64,000 nt of DNA from Quercus robur (Eukaryota; Streptophyta; Magnoliopsida; Fagales; Fagaceae): the NCBI RefSeq assembly GCF_932294415.1, contig NC_065544.1:18327351-18391350 (forward strand). Direction: 5' to 3'. The notes beneath the pieces are model-generated. The model had not been told where the DNA came from, made no database searches, and saw nothing but the letters and a program-made list of their open reading frames with translations. Made by a program: the position numbers and the translations under genes. Below are positions 12,741 to 24,241 of the stretch, one piece after another (the stretch's first letter is position 1; each line of letters starts with the position of its first letter).

Positions 12741-13400
12741 GGTAACCAAAATTGATTAGGAATTCATAACCCTATATCCTATTTTGATTAGGAATCCATA
12801 ACCCTAACCAAATTCGATTAGGAATCCATAACCCTATATTATATTATAAATAATATTTTTTTAGGGATTATTTGTTACAATGCAACTCACGGCTGAAATT
12901 TTTTTGCTTGCTTTATAATTCTGAATTTTTATTGCTCTCTTTATAATTCTGATTTTCTATTCAGTTTAAGGTAACCAAAATTGATTAGGAATTCATAACC
13001 CTATATTGTATTTTGATTAGGAATCCATAACCCTAACCAAATTCAATTAGCAATCCATAACCCTATATTATATTATAAATAATATTTTTTTAGGAATTAT
13101 TTATTACAATGCAACTCACGGCTGAAATTTTTTTTGCTTGCTTTATAATTCAGATTTTCTATTCAGTTTAAGGTAACCAAAATTGACTAGGAATTCATAA
13201 CCCTATATTGTATTTTGATTAGGAATCCATAATTCTAACCAAATTCGATTAGGAATCCATAACCCTATATTATATTATAAATAATATTTTTTTAGGGATT
13301 ATTTGTTACAACGCAACTCACAGCTGAAATTTTTTTTGCTTGCTTTATAATTCTAAATTTTTATTGCTCTCTTTATAATTCTGATTTTCTATTCAGTTTT
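12741..13400. repeat. Three-copy tandem repeat (~200-230 bp)
   Basis: Copies begin at 12741, 12970 and 13172 with 'ggtaaccaaaattga'. Each carries the phrase 'aatccataaccct' more than once and ends in a T-rich segment with 'gcttgctttataatt'. The array lies between two copies of 'cccattgtatatttcaatta' (near 12708 and 13427). Non-coding, inside the Helitron. Confidence 0.8.
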
Positions 13401-13701
13401 TTTGGATTTAATTTTGTGAATTTTCAGCCCATTGTATATTTCAATTATGTCGGTTGGCATTGTAAACATAAGTTAGTTTTGTACATTATGAAACAGTAAA
13501 CAAGTTTAATGGGTAATATAATCTTTCGATTTGTTGGGGCTACTGCTATTTTGCATTTTGTGGCGATTTTATTTCTGTTTTGAAAGTTTTTTGACAGTCA
13601 CATACATGTTATAGGGACAGTTTGTCACAAAGCTATTCAATTGCTTGATTATTATCAGGTTTGATTGTAAAGAAATTAAAATTGGGTTTTTTGCATTTTA
13701 G

Positions 13702-13764
13702 GGAGGCATTATTCATCAAGATTCTGCAGGCCATAAGGATACAATTGGACCCTGTGATGTGCAG
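13702..13764 (+). other. Exon-like segment, possible captured gene fragment
   Basis: A 63-base open segment is bounded by a good acceptor (T-rich then AG, 13700-13701) and a good donor (CAG then GTAAAG at 13765). It encodes 21 residues beginning GGIIHQDSAGHKD. It lies inside a Helitron, a transposon class known to capture host exons. I do not recognise the protein. It could be chance; the phase-preserving length and both splice sites make capture plausible. Confidence 0.35.
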
Positions 13765-16700
13765 GTAAAGACATATTTTGAGTATGTTGGAAAAAATTGT
13801 TGTGTTTTAAGGTCTTTTATGAGAAACAATGATGGATTTTTTTTTTTTTGGTTTGATCTATATTGAGTTTCCCCCTTTTTACAGTCTAATTAAATATTTG
13901 GGTTTGTTTTAGTTTCACTATTAATAAAATATTTGGATCTGTTTTAGTTTCACTATTAATGTTCTAGGATATCACAGAAAGTTCAATTTTGTTGTTTTTA
14001 TTTTTGTTCTGACATGTGTTAATTGATATTAAAAAAAAGAAAAAGAAAAAAAGAAGAGATTGTTGGCCAATAAATGAGGAAGAGCAGGGCAAAGGGAAGA
14101 TGGGGCATTGCAAAGCCAATACTCACTTTGATTGGTAATCTGGTACCTTCTTTGTTTACTGCATAATTATATTTTTTTAGAATTTGTTATTCTTATTCCA
14201 TTGATGTTGTGAGCTGTAGATGGTTCTCTTAAAAAAGAACCACTATAGGCATGAGAATTACAATTTTCATAATGATTTATGCATTAGTTAGAGATAATAA
14301 GTGCTCAGGTATAATATTTCCATCATTTGTGAACAAATCCTTGGAAGTTAAGAGTTCAGTACCACTGACATCTACATTCTTTAAATGCTTTAGATATTTA
14401 AGCATGCGCAACTAAAGATAAATGAGCTATGTAGTAGGAGAATTGTACATATTTTTAATTACTCTAAGTCACTTTTACCCAAGTCAACAAAACTTTGAGT
14501 TGAATAGCTGACTGAATTCAAATATAAGAATCATGAGTGTAAGCTGTTATGTCCTTCACAAATCTGTTAAGAAAATTATTGGACTAGCCTTGGCCCTAAT
14601 GTAGCACAAAATGCTACAGTAAATGCTGTTAACCCAACCAATTATGACCAAATGAAACAATTAACATCATAGCATTATGTATTTTAAGTTGAAATTATTT
14701 TGTATTTCAAAGTTGTTTCTATGTTAAACTACTTCCAAAATGTCCTGATTTTCTATACTTATGCATTCAGACTGCATGCTAGAAGAATTGTGGTTTGGAT
14801 CTGTATCTAATTAAAGATAAATTGGTTCTTTTCTTTTGTCTTTTCTTTGAATTTTTCGGTATCTAATTAGACTGTATGTGCAATTTCTTGGGGTTTGTAA
14901 CATCCTTTGAAAGTCTCTCTATCTAGAACAACATCAAATTCATTTGACTAAGGCAAATAAAATTTGAGCTAACGTTTTTTCTTTTCATGTCTTCCTCATT
15001 AGACGCATCTATTATGCCTTTTTAGTTGCCCATGAATTGGAATCATTCATGTTTTGTATAATACTACATTAATAAATCCAACATCTTGGATGATGCTTTA
15101 GAATTTGAAGTTGTCATTGTAGTGGATAGAACGACTCATTTGTACAAAGTTATGAAATGTCACTCCTTCAATTGTTCGTTGAAGTTAGTTGTCTAAGCCT
15201 TTTGTTGTAAAATTAGTAGTACATTTAGCATTTTCTTTATTTTCGTACGCTTTCGAGCTTTGATTGGAAATTTGTGCTAATGAAGTTCCTTATCAATTTC
15301 TATTGTATTTGGTCTATGTTTGTTTTTTAATATATTTTGCTGATAAAGTTTTAAATTTTTTTTCACATCGTTTGTAGTCATATTTGATTTTCTTTAGTTG
15401 TGAAAAGTTTTTGAATTAAAAGTTTCTAGCATGTGTTGGATAGAATTCATGATAAATGTAATGTTTAATGAAAGTCACAAATAGGTTCTTGCATTGATGT
15501 TCAATATTTTCAAAACATATTGGATCATCGTCCCTAAGCCATCCATATTGCTTGCTTTTTGATTCATTATGATTATTCCTATTTTTTTTTTTTTTGAAAT
15601 AAATGGTATCTTTCATAATTGCTTTGTCTCCTGAGTATAAGTAGTTCATGGATTTATGCAAAGTATTCTTCCTATTGTTTCACATGAGTGGTAAAGTGAG
15701 GGAAGTGCATACTAATTGCAAGCCTCCATTAATAGTAGAAAATTTATATTGATTCTTTTTATTTCCTTCTAAATGAATTATTTTTTAGGTATGAATTCTC
15801 TTATTTTGTAGATAATATTTTCAAGTGGAGATTAGAAGTTGTACACTGGAGATTTGTTTTGTCTTTGTGTATAGAGACCTTGGGAATTTCAAAATATTTA
15901 TGTGAAAGCTATTTTGGTAGTTGTATCTTTATTTACTTATGCTTGAATAGTAGTTTTTAAAGTTTTTGAGAGAGGGAGTGTTTATAAGTTATTTGTATGA
16001 ATTTAGTTATAAAATTATCACTAAAAATAGTTAAATCATTAAATTATTATCCCTAAAGTTTGTTACGAGTTTCTTCCTTTATATTGTGCTCATGTAGAAT
16101 ATGAGTGTCATCTACTTTTCTAGATTACAAAGTATAAGGAATATATTTTTTAAATAAGTCAAAAGATGAATAAACAAAAAATATTAAATGGAATATTTTC
16201 CTAAGCATTCATTTATTATTATTATTTTTTGTTCATCTAGATATTTTGCAATAATTGATATACAATTGTTTAGTTTCCTTTAATGTTTGATTACATTTCA
16301 AATAAAATTATACTTTATGTTTTGAGCCATAGTAAATAGAGGTGAATTCTTATTTGTTTCAAGTGATTATTTCTCTAAGCAAAGTAAATATATATGTTTT
16401 TTAAAAACTATCCCGTGCATCGCACGGGTTAGCGACTAGTTATTATTATTATTATAAACCTTCCTAATGTCCTTGTATGGTAATAATAAAGCCTCCAATG
16501 TCTTTGTTTTTCTCCTTTATCTCTTGACATTTCAGTTTCAAAATCTAGATTTTTGTTATAAACCAAAATTTTAAAGCAATCATATTTATTAACACATCAA
16601 ATTTTGTAACTTTTATATGTAGTATTACTTGTAGTACTTTTAGCATTTTTTCTAATTTTAAATACTTTGAAAATAAATTTTTAAAAACAATATATGTCCT

Positions 16701-17117
16701 GCAATGTGTATACAATACAACTTTGCACATATATTGCTATACTCTTTATGCTTTTAAATTGATTTATTTCTCTCAATTTCTTTAAGGAATCATGTTAGAT
16801 GTCTAAGCTTAATATATTAGACCAATCTCTTACTTTGATTGTTAAAAACTATGAATTGGTTATTTTTGTTTCTGTATTTTGATGATATGAAATATATACT
16901 TGTAGTTAATTTAAACTATAGAAAATTGTAAGCGTAAAAATAAGTCTGGATAAAATTTTAATTGAACCTAGGTAAATTTTGTATGACAATTACATTTGTC
17001 TATTTATTTTGTTATTAGTATGATTAATATTTTTTAAGGTTTTTTTTTTAATATTTCATTTTAATCTTGCCCCCCCCCCCCCTTAAGTGAAATTTTGGCT
17101 CTGTCACTGTTCACAAG

Positions 17118-17205
17118 TATAAGTGCTTATGAGGTGTAAGGGTAAGAGTTGAGATTCAAGTTTATAAGAGGGTATTTCAAATACATATATAACAAAATTT
17201 TATGA
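17118..17205 (+). mobile_element. SINE remnant next to hAT
   Basis: Sequence after the hAT resembles the SINE at 23061. Shared features are 'aagtataagtgcttatgaggtgt', then a degenerate B-box-like 'gagattcaagttt'. The hAT target duplication (TTCACAAG) may lie within this SINE. The head is missing or unrecognisable. Confidence 0.45.
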
Positions 17206-18207
17206 AGCGGATAGAAGAAAAAAGGCATTCGATTAACATAAAATTTAACATGTATATTAAAACAAAATTAGTAAAACATATAATTCACCTAAAAGATTTT
17301 TAAAATATTGATACAATAAAAATTAATAAAATTTGTAACAAAATATATCCCTATATTTTATGCATATATAAGATTGAATTAAAACTCGACTTTAGCATTT
17401 TCTTTTCTTAAAAAAAAAAAAAAAAAAAAAATCCATTTAACATATGCAATGTCGAAAGGATTTTTTCTTTAAAATATGCCGGAGGTGGAAGACTTTCTAC
17501 TTTATTATTACAAGCAAGCAGCTGGTATGTGTGTTTAGATACCTTACCAGTTACCATTTTGAATACAAAACACTAAAAAAAAAGGCACCACAGATCCCCT
17601 CTCGACTCTCGATACAATTTACATAAACCTGTAGATTTCTTCAAAAGAATATGTTTTTATTATAAAATGAAATGCAGGTATTAGAACTGGGAATTGTTGT
17701 TCATTCAGTTGTGATAGGGCTTTCATTAGGTGCCTCAAACAACACTAGTACAATAAAAGGTCTTGTGGCTGCACTTTGCTTCCATCAAATAATGTTTGAA
17801 GGGATGAGTCTTGGTGGTCGCATTCTCCAGGTCCTTTAAAATTCTAAGCTGTCTATCTTATTCCTTAATTTCATATACTTGACTTATAAAATACCACTTT
17901 CACTCAAACAATTCTCTTTACATTAATTGTTCTTATACAGGCAGAATACAAGCTATTAAAGAAGGCAATTATGGTGTTCTTCTTCTCAGTGACAACCCCA
18001 TTTGGAGTTGCCATAGGGATTGCGTTGTCAAAAACGTACAAAGAAAATAGCACTAGTGCTTTGATCACCGTTGGACTACTTAATGCATCATCAGCGGGCC
18101 TTTTGATCTACATGGCTCTGGTTGATCTTCTTTCTGCAGATTTTATGGCTCCAAAGTTGCAAGCTAGCATTAAGCTCCAGATTAAATGTTTTGTGGCTGT
18201 TCTTTTG

Positions 18208-18408
18208 GAGAAATTATAAGATCCACATGGTGGATAAGTGATGTGGTCTACCATTCCACTAAAAAATTTCCACCTATTTAAAATTGTTAGTTAGAAAATT
18301 TTTTTAAACAAAAATTAATTACTAACTCAGCAATTTTAAACAAGTAGAAGTTTTTTTGTGGAATGGTGGACAAGTGATGTGGTCCACCAGAGAACCCTAT
18401 AATTTCTC
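18208..18408. mobile_element. MULE-type MITE 1 in ZIP last exon
   Basis: A 201-bp, nearly palindromic element with termini GAGAAATTATA and, inverted, the same. It is flanked by a perfect 9-bp duplication GTTCTTTTG (18199-18207 and 18409-18417). It interrupts the ZIP codons for Val-Leu-Leu-Gly and supplies GAG AAA TTA TAA, replacing the last residues with Glu-Lys-Leu. Same family as the element starting at 18428. Confidence 0.93.
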
Positions 18409-18427
18409 GTTCTTTTGGGTGCTGGTG

Positions 18428-18619
18428 GAGAAATTATAACATGCTCATGGTGGACCATGTCATTTGTTCACCATTCCAGTAAAAAACTCACACCTATTTA
18501 AAATTGCTGAGTCAGTATTTAGTTTTTATTTAAAACTTCACAATTTTAAACAAGTGGAAGTTTTTTACTGGAATGGTGGACCACATCATTTGTCCACCAT
18601 TAGTACCTTATAATTTCTC
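18428..18619. mobile_element. MULE-type MITE 2 in ZIP last exon
   Basis: A 192-bp relative of MITE 1 with the same termini and palindromic body. It is flanked by a 9-bp duplication with one mismatch (GTGCTGGTG at 18419-18427, GTGCTGATG at 18620-18628). After both elements, the original tail codons (ATG TCT TTG ATA GCA AAA TGG GCA TGA) resume, which proves the reading frame before insertion. Confidence 0.92.
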
Positions 18620-18657
18620 GTGCTGATGGCATGTCTTTGATAGCAAAATGGGCATGA

Positions 18658-19567
18658 GATAATTAATTATATATGGATAAAATAATGTTGAGAAAATCTA
18701 TGTAACAAATTGAAAGATACATATGTGTTCAATAAAATGTGTAAAGACAATAGTTATCTGATATAATTTGCAAATCCAATCCAATCTGATTTGGGACTCA
18801 TTATTTATAGAGTTATATAACTATACAAATTCAAATACAAAGGAAGTTCAAAATATACATAACTCTATCATATCCTATCTTATCATATCTCAATCTAAAA
18901 CTCTGTTGCAATTCAAACCAAGAACTTAAATATCTGTTTAAAGCTGCTACACAGATTTGATTCAAATTTGAATTTATGCAACTACATCACAGCTACACAG
19001 CACCATTATTTTGAGCTGGCAACCTTATCATTAACAAAATGTATTATATTTTGCTTATTTTTTGATGAGTAACTCTTGTGTCACCACAATTTCCACTATT
19101 TTTGCCACAACTTGCCTAAATAGCTAGTTGTAAATGATGGAAATAAAATGATGGGTCCATGTGAGTCCATGATTCTACTATTCATGAGGTGTCATATGGC
19201 AAAGTTGTAGCAAAGTTGTGAAATTAGTTGTGCTACCAGACTTACTTTTTTTTTATCCTAAAATCAACCACAATTAATAACATCATGATCAATTATCTGA
19301 GTGTGCTATACAATGACATTTTCTTCAATTATAGAATTTGATAGTTACTATAGGGAAGAAAGAATTTGAACTTTGAATGTTTTTATTGAAAAGACTAGAA
19401 AGTTTCAATAGACTGCAAAACTCTTGGTAATACAATCAATAACTTGTATTAAGGATTGACATTCTTAATTATGACCCCCAACATTTGTTAAATCATGGAT
19501 CTAATCAATATCAAATGGTTAGATGGTTTCAAATCAACTTCTAACCTAAGCATTAGTGAGTTAGGAG

Positions 19568-19622
<55 letters not shown>

Positions 19623-20053
19623 AATTTTCTCTCTTTTCGCTCCTACCAAATAAGTGGAAATAGTCTTTTATCTATTTTCTCCAGTCTTTTCCATCATTTC
19701 TAAAACCACTCCTACCAAACACTCTTAATAAAGATGATTTCATATTCATGTATGTATGATAGAAATGTAAAAAATACTCAAATAAGAGAAAATAATGAGA
19801 TTAACCCCAGAGAGAGAGAGAAAGAGAGAGTTGCAATGGGATTTATAAAGTTGTTGCACGTGTGACTTATAAGTTATAAGGTTTTCTTTCCATTCTTTTA
19901 TATAATTATTGAATTATTAATTAGTCCAAATTCTACAAATAGATCAGTAAATTATAATGGCTGAGATTTTTGAAATATTAATTGAAATCAGTTAAGCAAC
20001 TTACCTTCTATTTTTAACAATTAGTTGTGAATGTGTGAGCCAAAACCAAAAGG

Positions 20054-20095
<42 letters not shown>

Positions 20096-20467
20096 TTTAC
20101 TATCTCATTTGTAAGAGAGGTTTTCATCATTTTTTTTTAATAAAAATTTTAATTGTTGAGGAAAAGAGATTTGAACCATAGACGTCTTTGTTGAAAACAC
20201 TAAAATGTGTGAGTTGAGTTACAAAGTTTTTAGCGGATCCTTCACCAATTGAATGACTTGAATTGTGGGGGTTAAAAACTACTATTTTATGTTATATATG
20301 GTCCTATAATCCTATCGATCTTGATATTGGTTATCATAGCATAGATTATTCATACCAACCGATTAAAAACTGCAAGTTCATTCTAAACGCTGAAGTTTAT
20401 AAATAAATATAATAATAAAAATTCACAGTAATCCAATTATTTTCAAACGTAACTCATTTGCGAGTAA
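18658..20467. other. AT-rich spacer with homopolymers and a MITE
   Basis: No gene seen. A MITE-like inverted segment spans about 19064-19245; its ends contain 'tgtcaccacaatttc' and, inverted, 'gaaattagttgtgctacca'. There is an uninterrupted A run of 53 at 19568-19620 and a T run of 32 at 20058-20089. Confidence 0.5.
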
Positions 20468-21507
20468 TCTATATATATAATAATAGGTGAAGCAGAGAGA
20501 AAATCCAATTAGATTTCAATTGGATTCTCAATTTTGCGCCACTTGTCCTAACCAAAACTCAAAAAAAAAAATTAAATTAGATTTTAAATTTGACTTCAAT
20601 TTTGTGTCATGTATCTTATCTAAATTTTCTAATTTTTGTGCCCAAATAAATAATACATTAACATTTAACACGGAAGCCAATAAAACCACAATAATAATGC
20701 TCATTGGCCTAAGCAAAAACATCTTACCTGCACACTTTCATGAAGATTATAAATTGGACTCCAATTTTGTGTCATGTATCTTATCTAAATTTTCTAATTT
20801 TTGTGCCCAAATAAATGATGCATTAACATTTAACACGGAAGCCAAGAAAACCACAATAATAATATTCATTGGCCTAAGCAAGAACATCTCACCTGCACAC
20901 TTTTATGGGTGATCTCAATAGAGTTTGGAGCTCTTCTAATCCCACAACCAGAACCAAGGAGTCCAACGAGAAAGACTATAAAAGTAAAACATCATCTCCT
21001 CCTAATTCCATATCTTCATCCCATGTCTCCTCCTCTCTCAACCTCTACCAACTAGATCCACACACTGCCCTCTCCTCCTCCTTACGGATTTTTTAGAGCA
21101 AGGCCGGGTTCAAACACAATGTTCAATCCCACTCTTCCTTGCTTCACACTTTCATACATTAGCGCTTCATTGGCGCCTCCAAGAAGATTCCAAGCTCAAT
21201 GATTAGTTCTTATTTTTTAGTAGTTTTTACTGTGTCTGGATTAAGATTTTGTTAATTTGTTAAAAGTGACAAAAATATAATCATATATATTATATTAAGT
21301 TGAAGTTCAATTTTAGAATTCAAATTGAATCAAATTAATTTCTAATTGTAATTTAATTTTGTGCTATGTGTCCAATTTGATTTTTAAATGTTGGTGTTAA
21401 GTTACTTCCATTCATAATGCTCAATGTGGAAATTGAATCTACTAAGATAAACATCTTATCATCACAATTGTTAATATTTCCGTGCGTAAGCACGGACTAC
21501 ATGCTAG
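20468..21507 (+). mobile_element. Helitron (1.04 kb)
   Basis: Starts TC then an AT run and 'aggtgaagcagagag' after host A (20467). Ends with a hairpin (CCGTGC..GCACGG, about 21480-21495) and CTAG at 21504-21507 followed by T. The interior has a direct repeat of about 170 bp (around 20583 and 20754). A short open segment at 20905-21096 (Ser-rich, 63 aa) has no recognised homologue. Non-autonomous. Confidence 0.75.
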
Positions 21508-22742
21508 TAAATACTAATAGTAATCTAAAAAGTGAGCAATCTTTGAAATACTACTCCAATACTAAACATGAAGTAACCCACAAACAACCATTATCAATTG
21601 TGAAAAGCCCGAAGACTTGTCGCCCAGAAACATTACTTAATTTAGAATGTGCTTGGCCCAATTCCATGTCCATTGTCTACTGTTACTTTCTTCGTTTCAT
21701 CTTATTTCACTCCATTGGTTGTTTTCCCTTGTTTCAACTTTCAAGTCGGCTTTTTTTCTTTTTCTTTTTCTTTTTTAAATTCATTGTTGCAACAAAGGGA
21801 GAGGAAAGATTTGACAAATCCTTATTCTTTTTACCACTGGGTTACTCGGTGCTTAGCTTACTAAAAACACATTGAACCTACAAGCTACAACTAAATTAAT
21901 AAACAAAAGTAATCACTTCAAATCTCTATCCTTTAACCCTTCCTTCTCTAGTAAGATTTTTTATTAGACGGAAAAAGATTTTTTTTTGGCAAAATACCCA
22001 AAAAAAATCCATATTATTGAATATAATTGATACTAGAGCATTTTTAGAAACGCAATCAAACACCAAAACACAAATTTTTTTTCTCAAAATGTTTTTGGCA
22101 GAAAATATTTTACGATCTGAAATCATTTCATGTTGAAACAAATGCAACCTTGATAAAAATCCAAATGATATGAACCACAATGCTTACTACTAAGAGTTGA
22201 GGAATTTATTAATCAGTTTTGAAATTTAGGGAAAATCTTGCATCTGTATCATAGTTAATTAGGGGAAAGTGTATCTCATATACAATAATATTATACAAAT
22301 TTGTTATTACACGTCCTTGCAACCAAGTTCCATCTCCTTGTTCTTAATCTATTTTCTCTTTATTTTATTTTGACTAAATTATAAATCACACCATTTAACT
22401 TTGACATGTTTTTAATTCAGACATTCGAGTTTGATTTATTTTTCCCTATTAAGTCTTTTAACAATTTCAATTTAATACTTCTATTTAGTTCCACCCAAAT
22501 CTTGCCTTTTGTTTTAGTATTTTGTTCACTTAATGTTGTGGATTTTTTTAGTGTTTCTAATGGAGACACATCTAGGAATTTAAATCCTTCCCACCACATG
22601 CTATCGAATTATCAAAAATAAAAAATAAAACGTTGTGCATTGAATATAATAAATGAATTAAAGAGCTACTTTCTCAAAAAAAAAAAAAAATAATTAAAGG
22701 ACTACATAGAAAATGAATAGAAGTTAAAAATTGAAATAAGAA

Positions 22743-22773
<31 letters not shown>

Positions 22774-23060
22774 TATTCACACACACATATCTAAAACTCA
22801 AAAACTAATTAAAAAACATATTAAAGTTAGATAGTGTAATTTGTAATTTAACATTATATATTTTTTTCTTTTCCTTTCAGTTTTTCATGTATCCTTTTTA
22901 ACAAACGTACAGTACATCTTATTTTTCAAAGTTAGATGTTTCATGTTTTCAATTTATTAAATGTCTTTTACTTATTTGTATATTAATAATTCTTTTTTTT
23001 TTTTTTTTTTGAGAAACTTATATTAATAATTTTTAACCAATTACCACTATGCACCTTTGA
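21508..23060. other. AT-rich spacer, no gene recognised
   Basis: Only short open frames without recognisable domains. A (TA)n run at about 22752-22774 and a T run near 22993-23010 are the main structure. Confidence 0.45.
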
Positions 23061-23215
23061 TGCGGTGGTCACTCCACAAATATAAATACTTGTAAGGTGT
23101 GAGGGGGTAAGAGCGGGATTCAAGTTTCCAGGAAGGAGCTTTACATATATATACACTTAAATTATTCTAGAGTAGAAATTCTATCTTATATCAAAAAAAT
23201 TAAAAAAAAAAAAAA
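23061..23215 (+). mobile_element. tRNA-derived SINE
   Basis: Head 'tgcggtggtcactccacaaa', then a B-box-like GGGATTCAAGTTTCC (23114-23128) and a body ending in an A-rich tail near 23195-23215. Related copies: 17118 (remnant) and 63215-63345 (minus strand). 'ttaaccaa' precedes the element and recurs after the tail, a possible target duplication. Confidence 0.65.
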
Positions 23216-24101
23216 TCTTAACCAACTTTTGCTCAGCATTTTACTTGAAGGAGAAAAGGAGATTTAAACAATAAACATATAATAACTTTATAAAAAAGAT
23301 GTCATTTCCATTATCGCTTCGACACCTACCTATCTACTTTCTTAAATGTAATGTAATGAAACATTACCAATGTTTTTTGTTGCCCAGTCAATTTTTGATG
23401 GCAATCAATCATTAGTGTCCTGATGATTCAATTCATGAAAATCATAGGATTCCTGTCTTCATCACTATTTATATATCCTGGTTTCATATTCCAATTAACC
23501 ACGTTACCTACCATACCCACCCAACCAAAAGATGTGATTTAAACAATTAATTTCTATTGATAATGGGAATGGGAATGGCATTGGTAGGTTGCACAAGAAA
23601 GTGACTTGAATCCAAAAGATGCATCAGCATCAGCCCAATTCTGCTTTAATAATTTAGGTTGATCATTCAGTAGAAGTAACAAATACCAATCCCATGCTAT
23701 ATTGTTATGATCTAGACCACAGAGGTTCACTGGTTAAATTGTTGACTCTCAATATTTCTTTCTTTTGCTGAATGGAAATTTTTTATTAAAGACAGAACAT
23801 AGCACATTACAAAGCAGCCTGAGTAATCTCCTTCAAGATTAACCTTAGGTTTGGATGGAGGCTAACCATTTCATCTCTTTCCATAATCCATCTCCCAACA
23901 TTTCAAACATATATACCCTAGAAGTTAACAAAACTTGGAAGGCTAAAATCCCAGAAGTAGTTAACTTTTTATTCAAAGGTAATTGTGGTATTGTATATAT
24001 TCTCAATTTCTATGAGTAATTAATACATAATTTAGAGATAAAAAACAATTTGGCCAAACAAACGAGGGTTAGAGACAATTAAAAAAGTGTGTACTAAAGA
24101 A
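23216..24101. other. Spacer, no gene recognised
   Basis: Mixed AT-rich sequence without a reading frame, repeat array or element boundary that I can support. Confidence 0.4.
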
Positions 24102-24241
24102 GGCCTTATTTGGTTCGTGTGTTTAAACAACAGTTTTTAGTTTTTTTGGAAATACATATGGATGAAAAAATATGTGAAAATACGTATAATATTGTTTAAA
24201 AACTAAAAACATATGTTTAAACTTGCATACCAAATAGGGCC
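24102..24241. mobile_element. 140-bp MITE
   Basis: Termini GGCCTTATTTGGT and, inverted, GGCCCTATTTGGTATGC. The interior is inverted ('tgtttaaacaacagtttttag' against 'ctaaaaacatatgtttaaac'). Same kind of element as the one split by the LTR element at 29484. A target duplication could not be settled by eye. Confidence 0.7.

Larger units (their letters stand above)
11697..16439 (+). mobile_element. Helitron nested in the hAT element
   Basis: Begins TC followed by an AT run and 'aaaaccgaagcc', after host A (11696). Ends with the hairpin CCCGTGC-ATC-GCACGGG, then CTAG (16436-16439) and host T. Insertion is into an (ATT)n stretch present on both sides. The 4.7-kb interior contains a three-copy tandem repeat, poly-A/T tracts and an exon-like segment at 13702-13764. 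No RepHel protein is evident, so it is non-autonomous. Confidence 0.82.
11254..17109. mobile_element. hAT-type DNA transposon in ZIP intron 1
   Basis: Ends are CAGGGGCAGAGC (11254) and, inverted, CAGTGACAGAGC (17109). A perfect 8-bp target duplication TTCACAAG (11246-11253 and 17110-17117) identifies the hAT superfamily. The G/C-rich subterminal tracts (about 11275-11300, and the C run near 17071-17082) fit a common plant hAT subfamily. Excluding the Helitron inside it, only about 1.1 kb of hAT remains and no transposase is visible, so it is non-autonomous. Confidence 0.88.
9961..18657 (+). pseudogene. ZIP-family zinc/iron transporter, disrupted
   Basis: Remnant of a plasma-membrane type ZIP divalent-metal transporter (8 TM segments; Zn/Fe uptake in the family). 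Exon 1 starts at ATG 9961 with a signal-peptide-like MAISLSKLISIF and ends at 11176. Exon 2 is 17678-17830; exon 3 starts at 17941, with the ancestral stop at 18655-18657. Visible motifs are TM1 'IVSILVTSMIGVS', TM2 'FAGGIILATGFMH', TM3 'VAMLSAIVTLMVDSMATS', a His loop (GHLHSHH), TM4 '[12 protein letters not shown]' and TM7-8. Lesions: one-base frame changes near 10054 and 10127-10134, an LTR element in exon 1 (10232-10843), TGG to TGA at 10901-10903, an extra Ile inside the conserved TM5 HQ-MFEG motif, and two MITEs in the last codons giving a C-terminus ending EKL. Intron 1 is swollen to 6.5 kb by nested transposons. Splice sites remain canonical, so a short transcript is still possible. Confidence 0.93.

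Noticed and set aside
20905-21096. 63-codon Ser-rich frame as a host gene
   Set aside because: It sits inside a bounded Helitron and has no homologue that I recognise; at most a captured fragment.
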